From Musa acuminata AAA Group (taxonomy: Eukaryota > Streptophyta > Magnoliopsida > Zingiberales > Musaceae), in the NCBI RefSeq assembly GCF_036884655.1, contig NC_088339.1:28490501-28554500 (forward strand): a stretch of 64,000 nucleotides of DNA, written 5' to 3'. Positions 21,660 to 33,558 of this stretch are shown in pieces (positions within the stretch are counted from its first letter, which is position 1; each line of letters starts with the position of its first letter). The notes beneath the pieces are model-generated. The model saw only the letters and a program-made list of their open reading frames with translations. It made no database searches and was not told the DNA's origin. Position numbers and translations under genes: made by a program.

Positions 21660-23512
21660 TTACTTCTCCAGAGCTGCAACCTTAGCCCGATGACCCCCAA
21701 CCATGAGATTCTTTCCCCGCTCTCCTTGAGGCAGTTCGTAGGCTTCATCGATAGACCCAAACTTCTCCAGAGCTGCAACCTTAGCCCGATGACCCCCAAC
21801 CATGAGATTCTTTCCCCTCTCTCCTTGAGGCAGCTCGCAGGCTTCATCGATAGATCCATGCTTTACGTCAGCCGGAGGGATAAAGCAATCCACAGAAAGG
21901 CCGGGAACATTAAAAGCCACCTCCTCGATAGTCCAAGACTCCTCCATCCTGGTTTTTGTGTGACTCATGGCCACTTCACCAAACCGAAAAAGAGTGACAA
22001 CTGAGTGACCAGAGTGTGCAATCATCATACCCTCAACCGGGCGGTAATCATCAATGAAGGAGTTGATGGAGGTTTCCCAGTACACAGCATCACCACCGGC
22101 ACTTGACTGGATTCGGGTCAGATGTGAATCCTCAATATGGATAAGAAGCCCAGTTTTCTGGCTAAAGTAACCAAACAAGACATGTCTAATGACCTCAGCA
22201 GGTCCTTCGCTCCTTGCCTTGAGCGTCTGTGGATCTGCACAGAGCTTGAGGATGAAGCAATCCTCGCCATTGACCTTCTTCTCCCCAATGCACCGTGCCT
22301 TGGCAAACATGCTCGCTGTGATCAAGGGATCAATACCCTACATATACAAACACGAGACCATCTCAACAAAGCCACCGGATAAGTAACACGACTCAAGTAT
22401 CTAATATGATTGAAGCAACCCTATTTAACAGAGTTATGCTCCCCCCAACTGGCTCTGTACCTGTAAAGCCCGACGAAGGGGACGGACAGGGCCTTTGGCA
22501 GCATGCGCACCAAGCCATGGCGTATGGCGCCAAACTAGCTTGCCATTACAACCGGCATGGACCTTGCTACCACCGACAGCGAGCTCCACGTACCACATGT
22601 CAGGCGCCATCTGCCAGAGGACGAAGCCACCGGACTCTGCATCTCTGGATGCATTCCTGGCCTTGATGACCCTGGTGGCCGTCTCAAAATCAGTTGCCAC
22701 CATCCTCACCTTCCCCATAGCGTAAGCATTCCTGATGGAGCTCAGCAGCTTCAGACCTCCAGATGCTGCTGTATACTGCTGCAGTATATACTGAGCCGAC
22801 GACGTCTCCTACGACAACAAAAACAAAGAAGAGTTAGGCATCTGATCCAAAACGAAGATCTGTAGCCAAAAGATGTCGATCAACAAGTAACCGATGATAC
22901 AATGACTTCAAAATGCCATGCAGAAAGAAATCGAAGTAGAGGTGCATTTAGGGGTAACATGTCATGCATTTCATCAAACATAATTATCATAATCGCACTA
23001 GCCGCCCCAAATTCCTTATAATTGATAAAAGCTAGAACATAATATCCAGTGTCGAAGAAACAGAAGATAAGAGTGCTCACAATAGGAGTATCCTTGATGC
23101 TAAGGTGAGGAAGCGGGTCAGTGGAGCAGACATGGATGGGGGCTAGTGGCGCCGCCATGACCCCAAGGAGCAGCTGAAGATCGGACCGCCGGTAAGACGT
23201 GGAGGCGGTGGAGCCAGACGGTGCTCGCGAGAGTTGGTCCTTCACCCATTGCCCCCACCCCCGCTCCCTCCGCGCGTCCTCCCTCTCCGCCTCCCCGGGA
23301 TCCGGCCCCTCCATCAGCGGAGCCAGGCTGCCGGATCTCGGCACCACCTGCTCCCCATCGAGCTGGTAGCTGCGCCTCCACCACCGCGGCAGGAGCAGCC
23401 CAGCCATCGTCGACGGGCCTCGCCGCGCGATCTCCGACCTCGCCCTGGCCGGTGACAGCCCCCTGGCCACCTCTTCCCTCAGGGCCGAGAAGAACCCTTG
23501 CTTCTTCTCCAT
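21660..23512 (-). CDS. DUF620 family protein with duplicated C-terminus
   Basis: A member of the plant-specific DUF620 family (relatives of At5g05840 and At3g55720), whose biochemical role is not established. There are three exons, 23081-23512, 22461-22808 and 21660-22337, joined ATT|gtgagc ... gtag|GAG and CAG|gtacag ... gtag|GGT, making 485 residues. The ATG chosen gives MEKKQGFFSALREEVARGLS; no other in-frame ATG precedes it in the exon. Family landmarks are APLAPIHVCSTDPLPHLSIK at the end of exon 1, ETSSAQYILQQYTAASGG in exon 2, MAPDMWYVELAVGGSKVHAG, WRHTPWLGAHAAKGPVRPLRR, GIDPLITASMFAKARCIGEK opening exon 3 and SVDCFIPPADVKHGSIDEACELP. The last 33 residues occur twice in tandem (residues ~420-452 and 453-485), which is not usual for the family. 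The family call is strong; function is unknown. Confidence 0.92.
21662..21859 (-). repeat. 99-bp in-frame tandem duplication inside the DUF620 coding sequence
   Basis: The segment starting ACTTCTCCAGAGCTGCAACC at 21662 recurs at 21761, an offset of exactly 99 bases, with only a handful of substitutions. It encodes 33 residues, (F/H)GSIDEA(Y/C)ELPQGERGKN through KVAALEK, twice. Only two residues differ between copies and the reading frame is intact. Confidence 0.97.
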
Positions 23513-23567
23513 CAGCCGCCCTCTTCCCACCTACTCCTCGGATCCCTCGCCGCCCCTTCAAAAGCCC

Positions 23568-23607
<40 letters not shown>

Positions 23608-26600
23608 CGCAAGACGACCAAGGACGAGAAGACGGCGTCGAAGATGGACGAAGCCCGTGAGGAAGGCAGGAATTAAAATGCGTCTCCTTGTACTTTTTTG
23701 GGGGCGGATGAAAGAGGAGAAAAGGAGAAGAAGGGAAAGAGAAGAAGTGGGACGAGTGACTCCAACTGTAGGTTGGTTGAGTTGGTGTTTGTGTGTGTGC
23801 GGGGGGGAGAGAGAAAAGAGCGATGCCGAAGTGGCGAAAGGAACGAAACAGAAAAGAAACGCCGGTTCCCACTCGAGTGTGGTGGGACCCATTTATATAT
23901 GCATATATATTATATATATATAACATCTCAACCATCGAACATCGGCGGGACCCATCGCAGAGATATCAGAACTGAAGGGAGGGAATCAAATGGATTGAAA
24001 GCGAGTTCCTTTTTATATTAATTTATTTGGGAAAAATGAATCCGTATGTCAAAAATATTATTTTTATTATTTTTAAAAAAGAAATATTAATCGTCCCTAA
24101 TCGCTAAGGCGCGGTGAGGTGGCCGGTTTGCTCGCCGTCGGCGAGTGTGACCGAGACGACGGCGCCGCTGCCAGAGACCGGGACCGGTTGGGCTCGGTTG
24201 ACGGCGTCGGTCACGTGAGCCGCGGTGGTTGCCGCAGGAAAAGGCGAACGCGAAGTTTCGGGCGTCTGATTCGTCACGTGACACCAAGGTGACCTCATTC
24301 CATTCTGTTGGTCCTCCTCGTCGACTTAAATGATTTTTAATTATTTTTTCTTTTATATCTAGCCGTTGAGACCAAATCCGACGGTCCTGATTCGAAAATT
24401 GTCCTGTGCTTCAATTTATAAAAGAAACAAAACTTTGCAGTTTGAAAATTACAACATAAATCTGGTGAAATATCTAAAAATAAATATATGACTTTAAGGA
24501 TATTGATTTATTTATTTTTTGGTTGAGGTGTTAAAAGTGAAACTGTTTATGTGTACTCTTGTGTGCGTTTGGGTTCTCTATTGGTTTCAATATGAATAGG
24601 ACCCAAAACATCAACATGTGATTTCGTTTCCATGCGGCCCCGTCCCCATCATCCCACCAAATCGTTGCATGTGCTCATCCAACCGTTGCTTTCATCAGGT
24701 TGGCCGCGCAAGTATTATGTGATGACCACCAAAACATGCACGGCATGGCAGCGCGGCATTTGTCCCATTAAACCTGGATGACCAGTTCATTTATTCCGGG
24801 AATTATGCGACGGCCATTAAACGTGCATGGAGAACTTTATGATTCGTGCATCTGTCCTATCGAGGACGATGGCCGAATGCATGGGGCGTGCATTTGGCTA
24901 TAGGCCTATCGATCGTAGAATCACGTGATGGCCATGCTTCCTGTCACGGCTAATCTGGCCCCAAGCTGGCTATCTTTCTTTCTCCGAGTAATATTTTGAG
25001 TATACGGTCACGAGTACGTACGACAGAGTCATATTCATGGGCCGTGCATGAACTATGTCAGGCATTTACTGCGTAATCATGGGAGAATTGATAGCCTGTC
25101 GGCGACCCCTAAACATTGCGTATGAACAAGGATTTTGATCCAAATTCTTGTACTTCTTGCGTTTGTAGTTATCACAAAGGCGCCACCAAATTAATATGCT
25201 TGAAATCTTGTAAGACTATACACATCGATCTACTTTATAATATTATATTGTATGGGGACTAATATTCTAATCAATAACTTGTAATCAAATTGGCTGAATT
25301 TTCTAGGGATTTAAATACATAGAGCACATAAAAATGGGTGAATTTTGAAGGGGCAAAAAATAGATGGGGGACCAGATGAACTGCTTTAGTAAAAGTGAAG
25401 AAGAAGCCTTTGGTTCAAGATCCTCACTCTCTTGCCTCGAAGATGGGCAGGGTGACTGGTAGGTGGATGTAGGAGACAAGACAATGCAGTCTATGCTATT
25501 TGTCTTGGACCATCTTCTTATTCTTCAGATTCTATCTCTAACACAGGACAACAAGAACCATGCAAAACTATATGCAGTCATCAGAAACCATACAATATAT
25601 CATGCAATCACCTATTTCCTTCTGGTATTTGAGCTATCAAAGTGCAGGTTCAGTTCACAGACAGCGAAAAAGGCTTCTGCTGTGAACCGATGCACAGACA
25701 CTGCTCTCTAGCTTCAATGTGCTCGATGGATTTACAGCTCCAGGAATTGAATGTTAGGCAGCATATGGTAGTTGAAGACGAGAGGATTCCAGTTTGACCT
25801 AAAAGATGGATTTCCTGCAGGATTGATTCTCCTGAGCAGACGAAGGTACAAAGCATCACATGGAGATGGCCATGGCATCGACAAGTTGGAAGCATCGGAA
25901 TCAATTATGGCTCGGCTTCAGCTTCATCCGCTCCTTTCATTAAACAGGGCACCTTCTCATGTGCCTCGATCTTAGTTTCCCCAAACACAAGTGTCCCTCT
26001 GCATGTTCTAACGTATGGAATCCATGATCACAGGTGGAAACATCTTTACCCTGCACGACATCCTATGTCGAGTCGAGGACATGGTGAAGGATCGATTGGC
26101 ATCGATCGGCAGCAGTTTTGTTCTGAGATCCACAATACCACATAGGCATCCATGTCAACTGCTACGGATGCTATCGAGAGGCCTGATGATGTTAGAGCTT
26201 ACGAATAAGTCGCCATTTCCCTAACAGCTTGAGCTACTAGTGTTCAATAGTTCTACTCTGTTCCATGCTAACGCAAAAGAGGTCCGTGAGTGGCTAAAAT
26301 GAAGGAAAATGCTATGAGCTTACAAGAGTGCTGCATTGCCTGCATGTACTTGATCCAGCCAGTGAATTAATGGCTTGCAGAGATTGTATAGCCGACAGCA
26401 GAGACGGGTCTTCGGTGACCTGCTGCTTGCTATATCCTCCATGAAGAGCTTCCCATAGTGTTCTGAAAGCTCATATGGTATCTGGCAGTGGTATCGTCTT
26501 ATTGGATTGTCTTCTGCCATTGTTCTCCTATTGACAGCACACACAGCAACCCACAATCTTATATTACAAAGAGGAACATGAAGTTGTTGCTCGAAATCCA

Positions 26601-29600
26601 CTGTTCTACAGAAAACTTCAAAGTGATTAATTGACCTGCTGTCCACTGTTCTCGAAATCGCATGACTGTGTAGCTGCAAGGATACTTAGAGAGCATCAAA
26701 AGAAGAAATGAATTTGTACTGTTCCCTGTAGCTCAAGAACAAGCCGAGGAAGAATCATTCAAAATGAATATGTTTCTAGAAAAAGGTGGCAGATAAATCC
26801 CTGTTCACGACTTGTCTCATTGATCAAATAAATGAGTATCCCTCGGATGGATTGTAGTAAGGAAGAAAACAACTCACAGACAAAAGTTCTATTCAGATAC
26901 TACATACAAATGACAAATAGAACAGATGGAAAAAAACAATTCACATTTATATTTTCTTGACATCAGAAATCAACAAGTCGATTTAAAAGTTGACCGATAA
27001 CTACATAACAAGTATAAACAGTTCATAGCTGAATAGACAAAAAAGTTAACTACAGGTACAAACCATGAGTAATTAAGCTGGTCAACTAATCCAAGCACTA
27101 TCCACTTAGGAACCCACCTCCCTCTTTATTCCTAACTTAATTTCCCAGCAATTTATTCCTTGCTTCAACTCCAGAGAGAGAGAGAGAGAGCTACCAGTCT
27201 CGTGACTATGTCTTCATGCATGGAGGACATGCATTTACACATGGAATAGCTAGCACTCAGGAATCCCACCAAAAAGCAGTACCCTGAGTACAAGCATAAA
27301 CCCCAAGGATGCTACAGAGTGTAATGGACAAGTTGCATAAACTTGTATTTGGGTACAACTTCACATCTGGTTTGCTTACTGAAAACATGTACTTGATATC
27401 TCATAAACTGCATGTCATCCCTCGAAGAAGAAGTCATGGGTTTCCACAATCTTTGAATGGCCCACAGCTAATCTAACCACGTAAATGTTTCTTCAGCTTC
27501 TGCAGAGTCAAATGACAATGGCCATCTAAATATCTCTGTTCCATGAACTATGCCGCTGGGAACTCTTCAAGTGATTTGAGACCTCAGCTTAGTCACGAAC
27601 GATCCTGCAGCTGAGACTGGTCCAAAGGGATAGGAAGCCATTAATGCTGGACTGTAAGTGAAGCTCCAGTGGCTGCCAGCTACCAGCAGTTGAATCACAT
27701 ATTAAGCAGTGAATGCTTCAGCCTTGCGTATTTAATAGCATAGCTTACATTACTGCACACCTAGTATTCCACTGCAGTACGTAAGAGCGGTGCTGTACCA
27801 AACGCATCAGTCCAATTTAATCTGGAATCCAAATGGGAGCATGGGTGCTGCGAGATCAGATGCTACTGTTCTGGCTCTCACATGAAGTCACTATGCCCAT
27901 CCCTTTACTTTCTCCTTTTTCCTTTGCACCCTTTTTGCCGTAGATTCCATCGACCTGAGGGAAAGGGAAAGGGAAAGCACCTAATTAAAAGGACATGGAG
28001 TGCTGCAGATGAACTGCGTGACTGCAAGCACAGGAAGATGCATGTTGTTGTGTTCAACCAAGTGTAGCTCTCGTTGGAAGTTTAGTGCAGTTAAGATCAT
28101 CCCGAGCTCTTTTTCCCGGCCATGCATGGAGGATGAATCTAGAGTTCAGAGATCAAGAGCAACAAGCAGAAAGCATTGCCCAAGGGCTACACATAGAGGA
28201 TTAATCTGATGAACATGGAATCACAATTTCTTGGGCGAAGCAGTGGCTCGTGATGGAACATCTCTTATGTTCGATGAGATGCAACCATATATGCGGTGTG
28301 GGTCATAACAAAACTTCCATTCATGTGAGCAGCGAACGCTGCGAGAGAAGTTTGCGTTGGTAGGGGAGACCGACCGGTTTCCATGACAAAAGCTAACATT
28401 TGGAAGCTGCTCGTCTCTTCTCTACAGCAAAAAAGTGACCCTCATCTGCTTCCCTCGTCATCTCAAATGATTTTCGCCACCCAAAGCAGCAACAGTCCAC
28501 CAGTAGTGCTCCTGTTGCAGATTCCTCCTCCTCCTCCTCCTCTCTCTCTCTGCTTATGAATGGCTGACCTCCGCTGCCGCTGCTCGATAGCAGCAAACGT
28601 CTGAAAGCTAGCGGACAAATCTCGGCAGATGAGGACATATATAAACACACATGTCTCTCTGTTCTCGCAACACCGCGACCATGTCGTGGTCAAACCTGTA
28701 TTCTCTCCATCAGACACAAGCGCCGTAGATGAACGTTTCCTCTCCTCGACTCCCGAAGACTGACACGTCCAAGTGGAGTTCTCCGTTTGTCGTCGCCACG
28801 AAACTTGAGCCCTTCGGCCCTCACTAGTGGCTCAGAAATGCGTGTAAGCTTGGCGAGACATTTCATCAAACAGTGAACCGAGGAAACTGTCCGTGAGCAA
28901 TCTACCAGCTAGCATAGTGTTTAATATAACATCCATAGGGTTTCATGTTTTCTTTCTTATTCTGGCTAGCAGACTGGGAGATCTTACATTTGCCTTCTCC
29001 AAAAACAACCAAGAACTCACGCAGATCCATGCACTGGGCCAGTCTAGCTCAGTCCCAGGCTTAGCCATGGACTGACTCTCCAAGCTCGGCCCACATAACA
29101 TCATCGCACGGCAGGTCGCTGAACTGCCAGATGGGAATCAGAGATAATAATACTTCAGCCGTTGAAGGAGCTAATGGTCACGCACGCCGGCAGATAGTAA
29201 AACTAGGAACAGTCTCAGGTTGGCATCACCTGGCATCCATAGTTTAAACATGAGGCAGCCTAAAGACCAAATACTGCAGACATGTTTGGTCGCTGTCTCT
29301 GCGCACACACCTCCTGTTTGCCATGCCATTCCAGAAGTTGAATTCTCTGCTGACAGCATGAGTTCTGTGCTACTGTTGATTGACGATGGCGATAGTTATA
29401 AGCCGTGTCTCCTTGCAAAGGAGGGGAGCGAGTACTGCACGCGTGCGTGAGACTTGTACGTTTCCCTGTCGACGTCCGCCGTTGCAACGCTAACATGGAC
29501 TGTCGCCTACATGTCGTCGTGTGCCCTTCCCTTCGTTTTCTCTGGTATTCAAACGCCATTTCGTGTAGTTTTCTGATCCTCCTACGGCTCCGTATTGTTC

Positions 29601-30311
29601 GTGGTATGTTATATGTAGGATTATACATTAATGATCCCTTCTTCTAGAGGTTTGACGACGGATTGAATTTTTCCGAGGTATCCATATATGCATGTAATGA
29701 AATTTGTAGATACCTTGTTGTTTTTATTCTAGATTGCCATGCCCTTTGATCGGATTTCAAATGGGTAAATAAATAGGTTAGGATTCTTAAGGGGAAAATG
29801 AAGGAAAAGAAAAGAGAGTGCTAGAAAGAAAGTAGGACTTGGTCAACCCAAGGGTTTGGGAGCAAATCTAGGCTTCATTAACCGCTATCTATCCATTCAC
29901 CCGACTCGATTGGATGACATATGACCCACGTCCTCATCAGAACCCTTACAGTTCCACGTGTGAGTTGACTTCTTGCCGCTCACAACATGTTCGTGTGCCG
30001 TCATGGCCCATCAAGACGTTAATGGCTCGCCATGTTGGCGGAGGGAGATCGATGTTGTGAATGTTCTTCGTCCATCGCTGACACTGAGGTAATTATTTTG
30101 GATTTAGATTGATGGTAACACAACACAGACGATATACGTGAGACAACAAATTTAAATGAGTCAACCATGGTTACTTCTCCAAGGCGATAACACAAGCGGG
30201 CGGCGAACAAACATGAAATACATGTATTACGATCTTATTTATCCTTAAATCATCGGTCGGTGGTTGGGTATAGATATTTCATTTGGAAGGCGTGCGTCGA
30301 CCAATGGGCAG
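23513..30311. other. Large intergenic region, no supported gene
   Basis: The first ~400 bases are the DUF620 leader and promoter, with a (GA)n tract near 23573-23602 and TATATA-rich DNA near 23885-23920. A GC-rich island (24100-24300) holds two TCACGTGA octamers. 24600-25080 is rich in GTGCATG/CATGCA words. 25400-30000 contains only short unlinked frames (for example 26320-26679 minus, 28393-28717 minus, 29260-29628 minus) without family resemblance. A TTTATATATG box on the minus strand near 28640 might start an unannotated transcript. I compared visually with common miRNA sequences and found no convincing precursor. Confidence 0.45.
24211..24281. promoter_or_regulatory. Two TCACGTGA G-box octamers
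   Basis: Identical palindromic octamers lie at 24211-24218 and 24274-24281 in a GC-rich island about 700 bases upstream of the DUF620 start. A third identical octamer is at 24921-24928 and a fourth at 17292-17299. CACGTG is the core bound by bHLH and bZIP factors; binding here is inferred. Confidence 0.4.
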
Positions 30312-32734
30312 CTAGTTGGGGCGGGGGCTCCACCTGGGGCAGGTGGGGCTGAAGTGGGTCTCCACCACCCTCGAGTCGAGGAGCTCGATGATGGGCGGGA
30401 AGGTGACGCAGCGCGGCACCTTGTACTGGTTGATGGACGCCCCCCTCGCGATGGCGTAGTCCATGAGCTCCTCGAACGTGCCGCCCCTCACCACCCGGAT
30501 CTCCAGCGGCCCGATGGAGCCGTCCGCCGTCCGGCTCTGTCGGTACACCGCGTTCATCGCCTCCTCCATCTCCAGGCAGCACGCCTCGAACACCTCCTTC
30601 CCCGGCCACCGCTCCCCTTCCCCTCCCTTCACCAGCAGCTCCCAGTAGATGACGTAGTGCCCCGGGATGACCCTCGTGTCCGCCTGGCTCGTGTACTCCA
30701 CCACGCTCGCGCCCCACGGCTGAAGCAGCTCCGACGCCCGCTCCACCGCCCGCTGCAGCTCTGCCTCGTCCGTCTTGTCCGACTCGATGCTCAGCAGCAC
30801 GTTCTTCCGCCGCACGAACCGGAACTGCGGCGCCGCATTGTGGAACCCCGTCACCAGCAGGATGTCACCCACCCGGTACCGGTACAGCCCCGCGTAGGTC
30901 GTGATCACCAGCTCGTACTCCTTGCCCACCTCGACGCCGGCTAGGTCCGCGAGCTGCGGCGGAGCTTCCGCGTTCGCCGCAGCCGAGTCGAGGGGGAGGA
31001 ACTCGAAGTAGGCCATGTTGGGCATTATGGTGTAGGAGACATCGCTGGGCTTGCACATGGGCCGGAGGTTGAGGCCGAAGTAGCACTCGGAGGACGCGTA
31101 CATGGTGCACGCCATGGGCAGGCCGCCGCTGTAGTACTCGAGGGTGGGAATGTACTGCGCCATGGCGCCCGTCACGATCACGTCGAGGTACTTTGTGTTT
31201 GGCCAAATCCTCGTGATAATCCCCGCCCAGTCGCCGGGGGAGCACTCCGACGCAATGAACTCGGACAGGGCAGGGTCAGGCTTGAGGACTTGGGCCACGG
31301 CGTCACGAATCGCGGAGTCGGTGATCTTCGAGCTGAGGGTGCCGGTGGCGATATCGTGGGCGAGCTGCTTCCAGTGGAGCTGGACGAATCGGATGGCGCG
31401 GAGGAGGCCGGAGGCGAAGACTGCGCCGACGCGGAGAACGTCGAGGCGGTCGAGGAGGCCGCAGAGCATCTGGGAGTACATGCTCTGGAAGGCGTCGGCG
31501 CAGAGGACGGCGGCGGTGGGGCTGGTGTAGACGTTGTAAGGGTCGAAGGGGCGGGCGCGGAAGTGGTGGCTCTTGTAGTAGCTGGTGAGCACCGGGCGGG
31601 CGGGGAGGCCGCCGGCCGTCTTGCTCTCCGACTTCACGAACAGGAAGTAGAGCCCTTTGCCCTTGTCTAGCCCAGCCACGTACCTAATCATTTCACGAGG
31701 ATTAATTATATGCACAATTGAAATTAATTTACCTCAATTAATTCGTAAGAAGAAATTTGTGATCGAACTCCAACAATTCGCATTTGCTAATAATTGCACA
31801 GGTATATACATAAAAAAAAACTAATTTAGTCTTTTGAGGCTTGAAATGACAGCTTTGGATTTGAACACGCAAGAATAGTACATATGTTGCATTATAGTAT
31901 ATTTGAATTATAATTTGACTTTATATTCTAATTTAGGTAAAAAAAATATTAATGTGGTACTAAAATTAGAGAAAAGAAAATTAACATTTAGTCTTCTTCG
32001 TATTCGTAAGTGTACTATTATCGATATATTATATATGTTGTTAACAGTTTAAGCTCACCAATTTTGAAGAGGAAGCTTTGTGCAGTGCAACTTTGGGCTG
32101 TTGCAACCGAGATTACAGAAAAATTAAGAGAAGGAAAAGCACGAATGCTTCGTTTTATCTCCATTTAATCTGCATAAACATGGTTAAAAGGAGAGAGAGA
32201 GTAGCCGAGAGAGGCTCACAAGTTCATGACAGGCATGAGAAGACTGTAAAGGAGCTGCTTCCGGTCCATTTCTTCTTGGATGGTTGGCATCAGCTTCCGC
32301 TCGCCGGCGGACGTCCCCGAGCTACGTATGCAGTACACCACACCAAGAGTTAATCACCAGTACTAGTCGAAACCATGGTGCGCCCGAGTCACACAGCAAA
32401 ATGATCCAACAGATCAACTGTACCTGGTCAGAAACTCCGATATGGGGTGAGCCGAGAGGATGGCGGAGCGGTCGCCGTTCGCGATCCTCCGGATCTCCAG
32501 CTGCAGGTCCTCGTAAGTCACCATCGGGATCTTCGACTTGAACGCCGCGCGGTCCGTCGCGCCGCCGAGCTTGTACCTCTGCAGGTACTCGGTCTCCGCG
32601 TTCTGGGTCAAGATCTCCGCTAAGACCTGCTCCTGCACCTTGTCGGCGTTCACGGTCATCTCCTCAATGAACGCCAGCTTCTCCGCGTCCTTCTCGCTGG
32701 TTGCCGAACCCAGCTCGGTCGAGGTCGCCGCCAT
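30312..32734 (-). CDS. GH3: GH3 indole-3-acetic acid amido synthetase (group II type)
   Basis: An acyl-acid-amido synthetase that adenylates IAA and joins it to amino acids such as Asp, lowering active auxin; cytosolic. There are three exons, 32424-32734, 32220-32321 and 30312-31683, with boundaries AG|gtacag, tacgtag|C, TT|gtgagc and gattag|G, giving 594 residues, a normal GH3 length. The ATP/AMP motifs are visible: [10 protein letters not shown] near 104-113, [11 protein letters not shown] near 333-343 and YRYRVGD near 405-411. Other group II hallmarks are [17 protein letters not shown] near the N-terminus, [16 protein letters not shown], and the ending [20 protein letters not shown] then [11 protein letters not shown]. 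Group II members are the auxin-conjugating enzymes, usually auxin-induced. Which paralogue this is cannot be decided by eye. The coding sequence is very GC-rich compared with the introns and flanks. Confidence 0.96.
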
Positions 32735-32816
32735 TGGTGGATCGAGTACCAGGAACAAGCTCGAGGTCTGAAGAGAGGAAGTAATGATTGTGATGACGAG
32801 GTGACGAGGGTCGGGG

Positions 32817-32824
32817 TATTTATA
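32817..32824 (-). promoter_or_regulatory. TATA box of the GH3 gene
   Basis: On the minus strand TATAAATA lies about 83 bases upstream of the GH3 start codon, in a GC-rich promoter. Confidence 0.6.
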
Positions 32825-33021
32825 GATGCGTTTAGGGAGGTAGGGGATGGAACCATGCACGTAGGGGACGGAAGGAGACGCTGGTGAGGTCGGGGGTGTG
32901 TAGGGCGGCGAAGGGACAGGCGGTGGCCCACACGGTAGGGAGGGTGGGTTTGGAGCCGGCAGGCGGGGCCGGGTGTGCCGGACGCGTAGACGATGCCCAC
33001 ATCGCAGCTCTGTTGCGGCGC

Positions 33022-33060
33022 GCGTCATGCATGGCGCCACTCTTCGCGTCATGCATGGCG
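33022..33060. repeat. Twin CATGCATG-containing direct repeat
   Basis: GCGTCATGCATGGCG occurs at 33022-33036 and 33046-33060, 24 bases apart. Each contains the palindrome CATGCATG, the RY element recognised by B3-domain factors. The pair lies about 300 bases upstream of the GH3 start. Confidence 0.75.
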
Positions 33061-33341
33061 CAACGTGGTACGATGCTTTGTCAAAGGAGATTTATATGTA
33101 GAATGGACACATGTACGGAGGAGGAAGAAGAAAGAAGAGTTAGCTTGTCAGCGTGGGTTACGCAAAAAAGTACGAGGGCCGACAGGGCGTGGGGCTGGAC
33201 GTGCCGTGGCGACGGTGCACGGAATCTCGCTTTCTGTGTTCCGAGGTCAGACATGGCCGCTGCGAGAACTTACTGCTCTGTGCAGCGTTGAACGAGTCGC
33301 GGAGTCGATTGCGTCCCATTGGTGCCAGCTCTCACAGTGTC

Positions 33342-33558
33342 GATGATTAGCGTCTTCGTAGCTGCACGCATCATTGGAGGAAGAGTCTCCCACGGTGTCG
33401 ATGATGAGCGTCTTCGTAGCTGCACGCATCATTGGAGGAAGAGTCTCCCACGGTGTCGTTGATGGGTGTCTTCGTAGCTGCACGCATCATTGGAAGAAGA
33501 GGCGCCCACGGTGTCCATGATGGGTGTCTTCGTAGCTGCACGTATCATTGGAGGTCTC
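33342..33558. repeat. 58-bp minisatellite, about 3.7 units, upstream of GH3
   Basis: Units start at 33342, 33400, 33458 and 33516 with (G/C)(A/T)TGAT(T/G)(A/G)G(C/T)GTCTTCG and contain TAGCTGCACG(C/T)ATCATTGGA and CCCACGGTGTC. The period is exactly 58 bases. Units 1 and 2 are almost identical and units 3-4 are slightly diverged. Each unit carries TGTCNN-type words, the core recognised by auxin response factors. Confidence 0.92.

Noticed and set aside
23118..23676. Opposite-strand and alternative frames over DUF620 exon 1
   Set aside because: GC-rich shadows. Only the frame beginning MEKKQGFF continues into the conserved DUF620 exons.
27610..27640. TCCAAAGGGAT, similar to the start of miR393
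   Set aside because: Identity stops after 11 bases and no complementary arm was seen nearby.
30264..30944. Plus-strand 226-codon frame opposite the GH3 exon
   Set aside because: Antisense shadow of the GC-rich GH3 coding sequence. GH3 motifs are on the minus strand.
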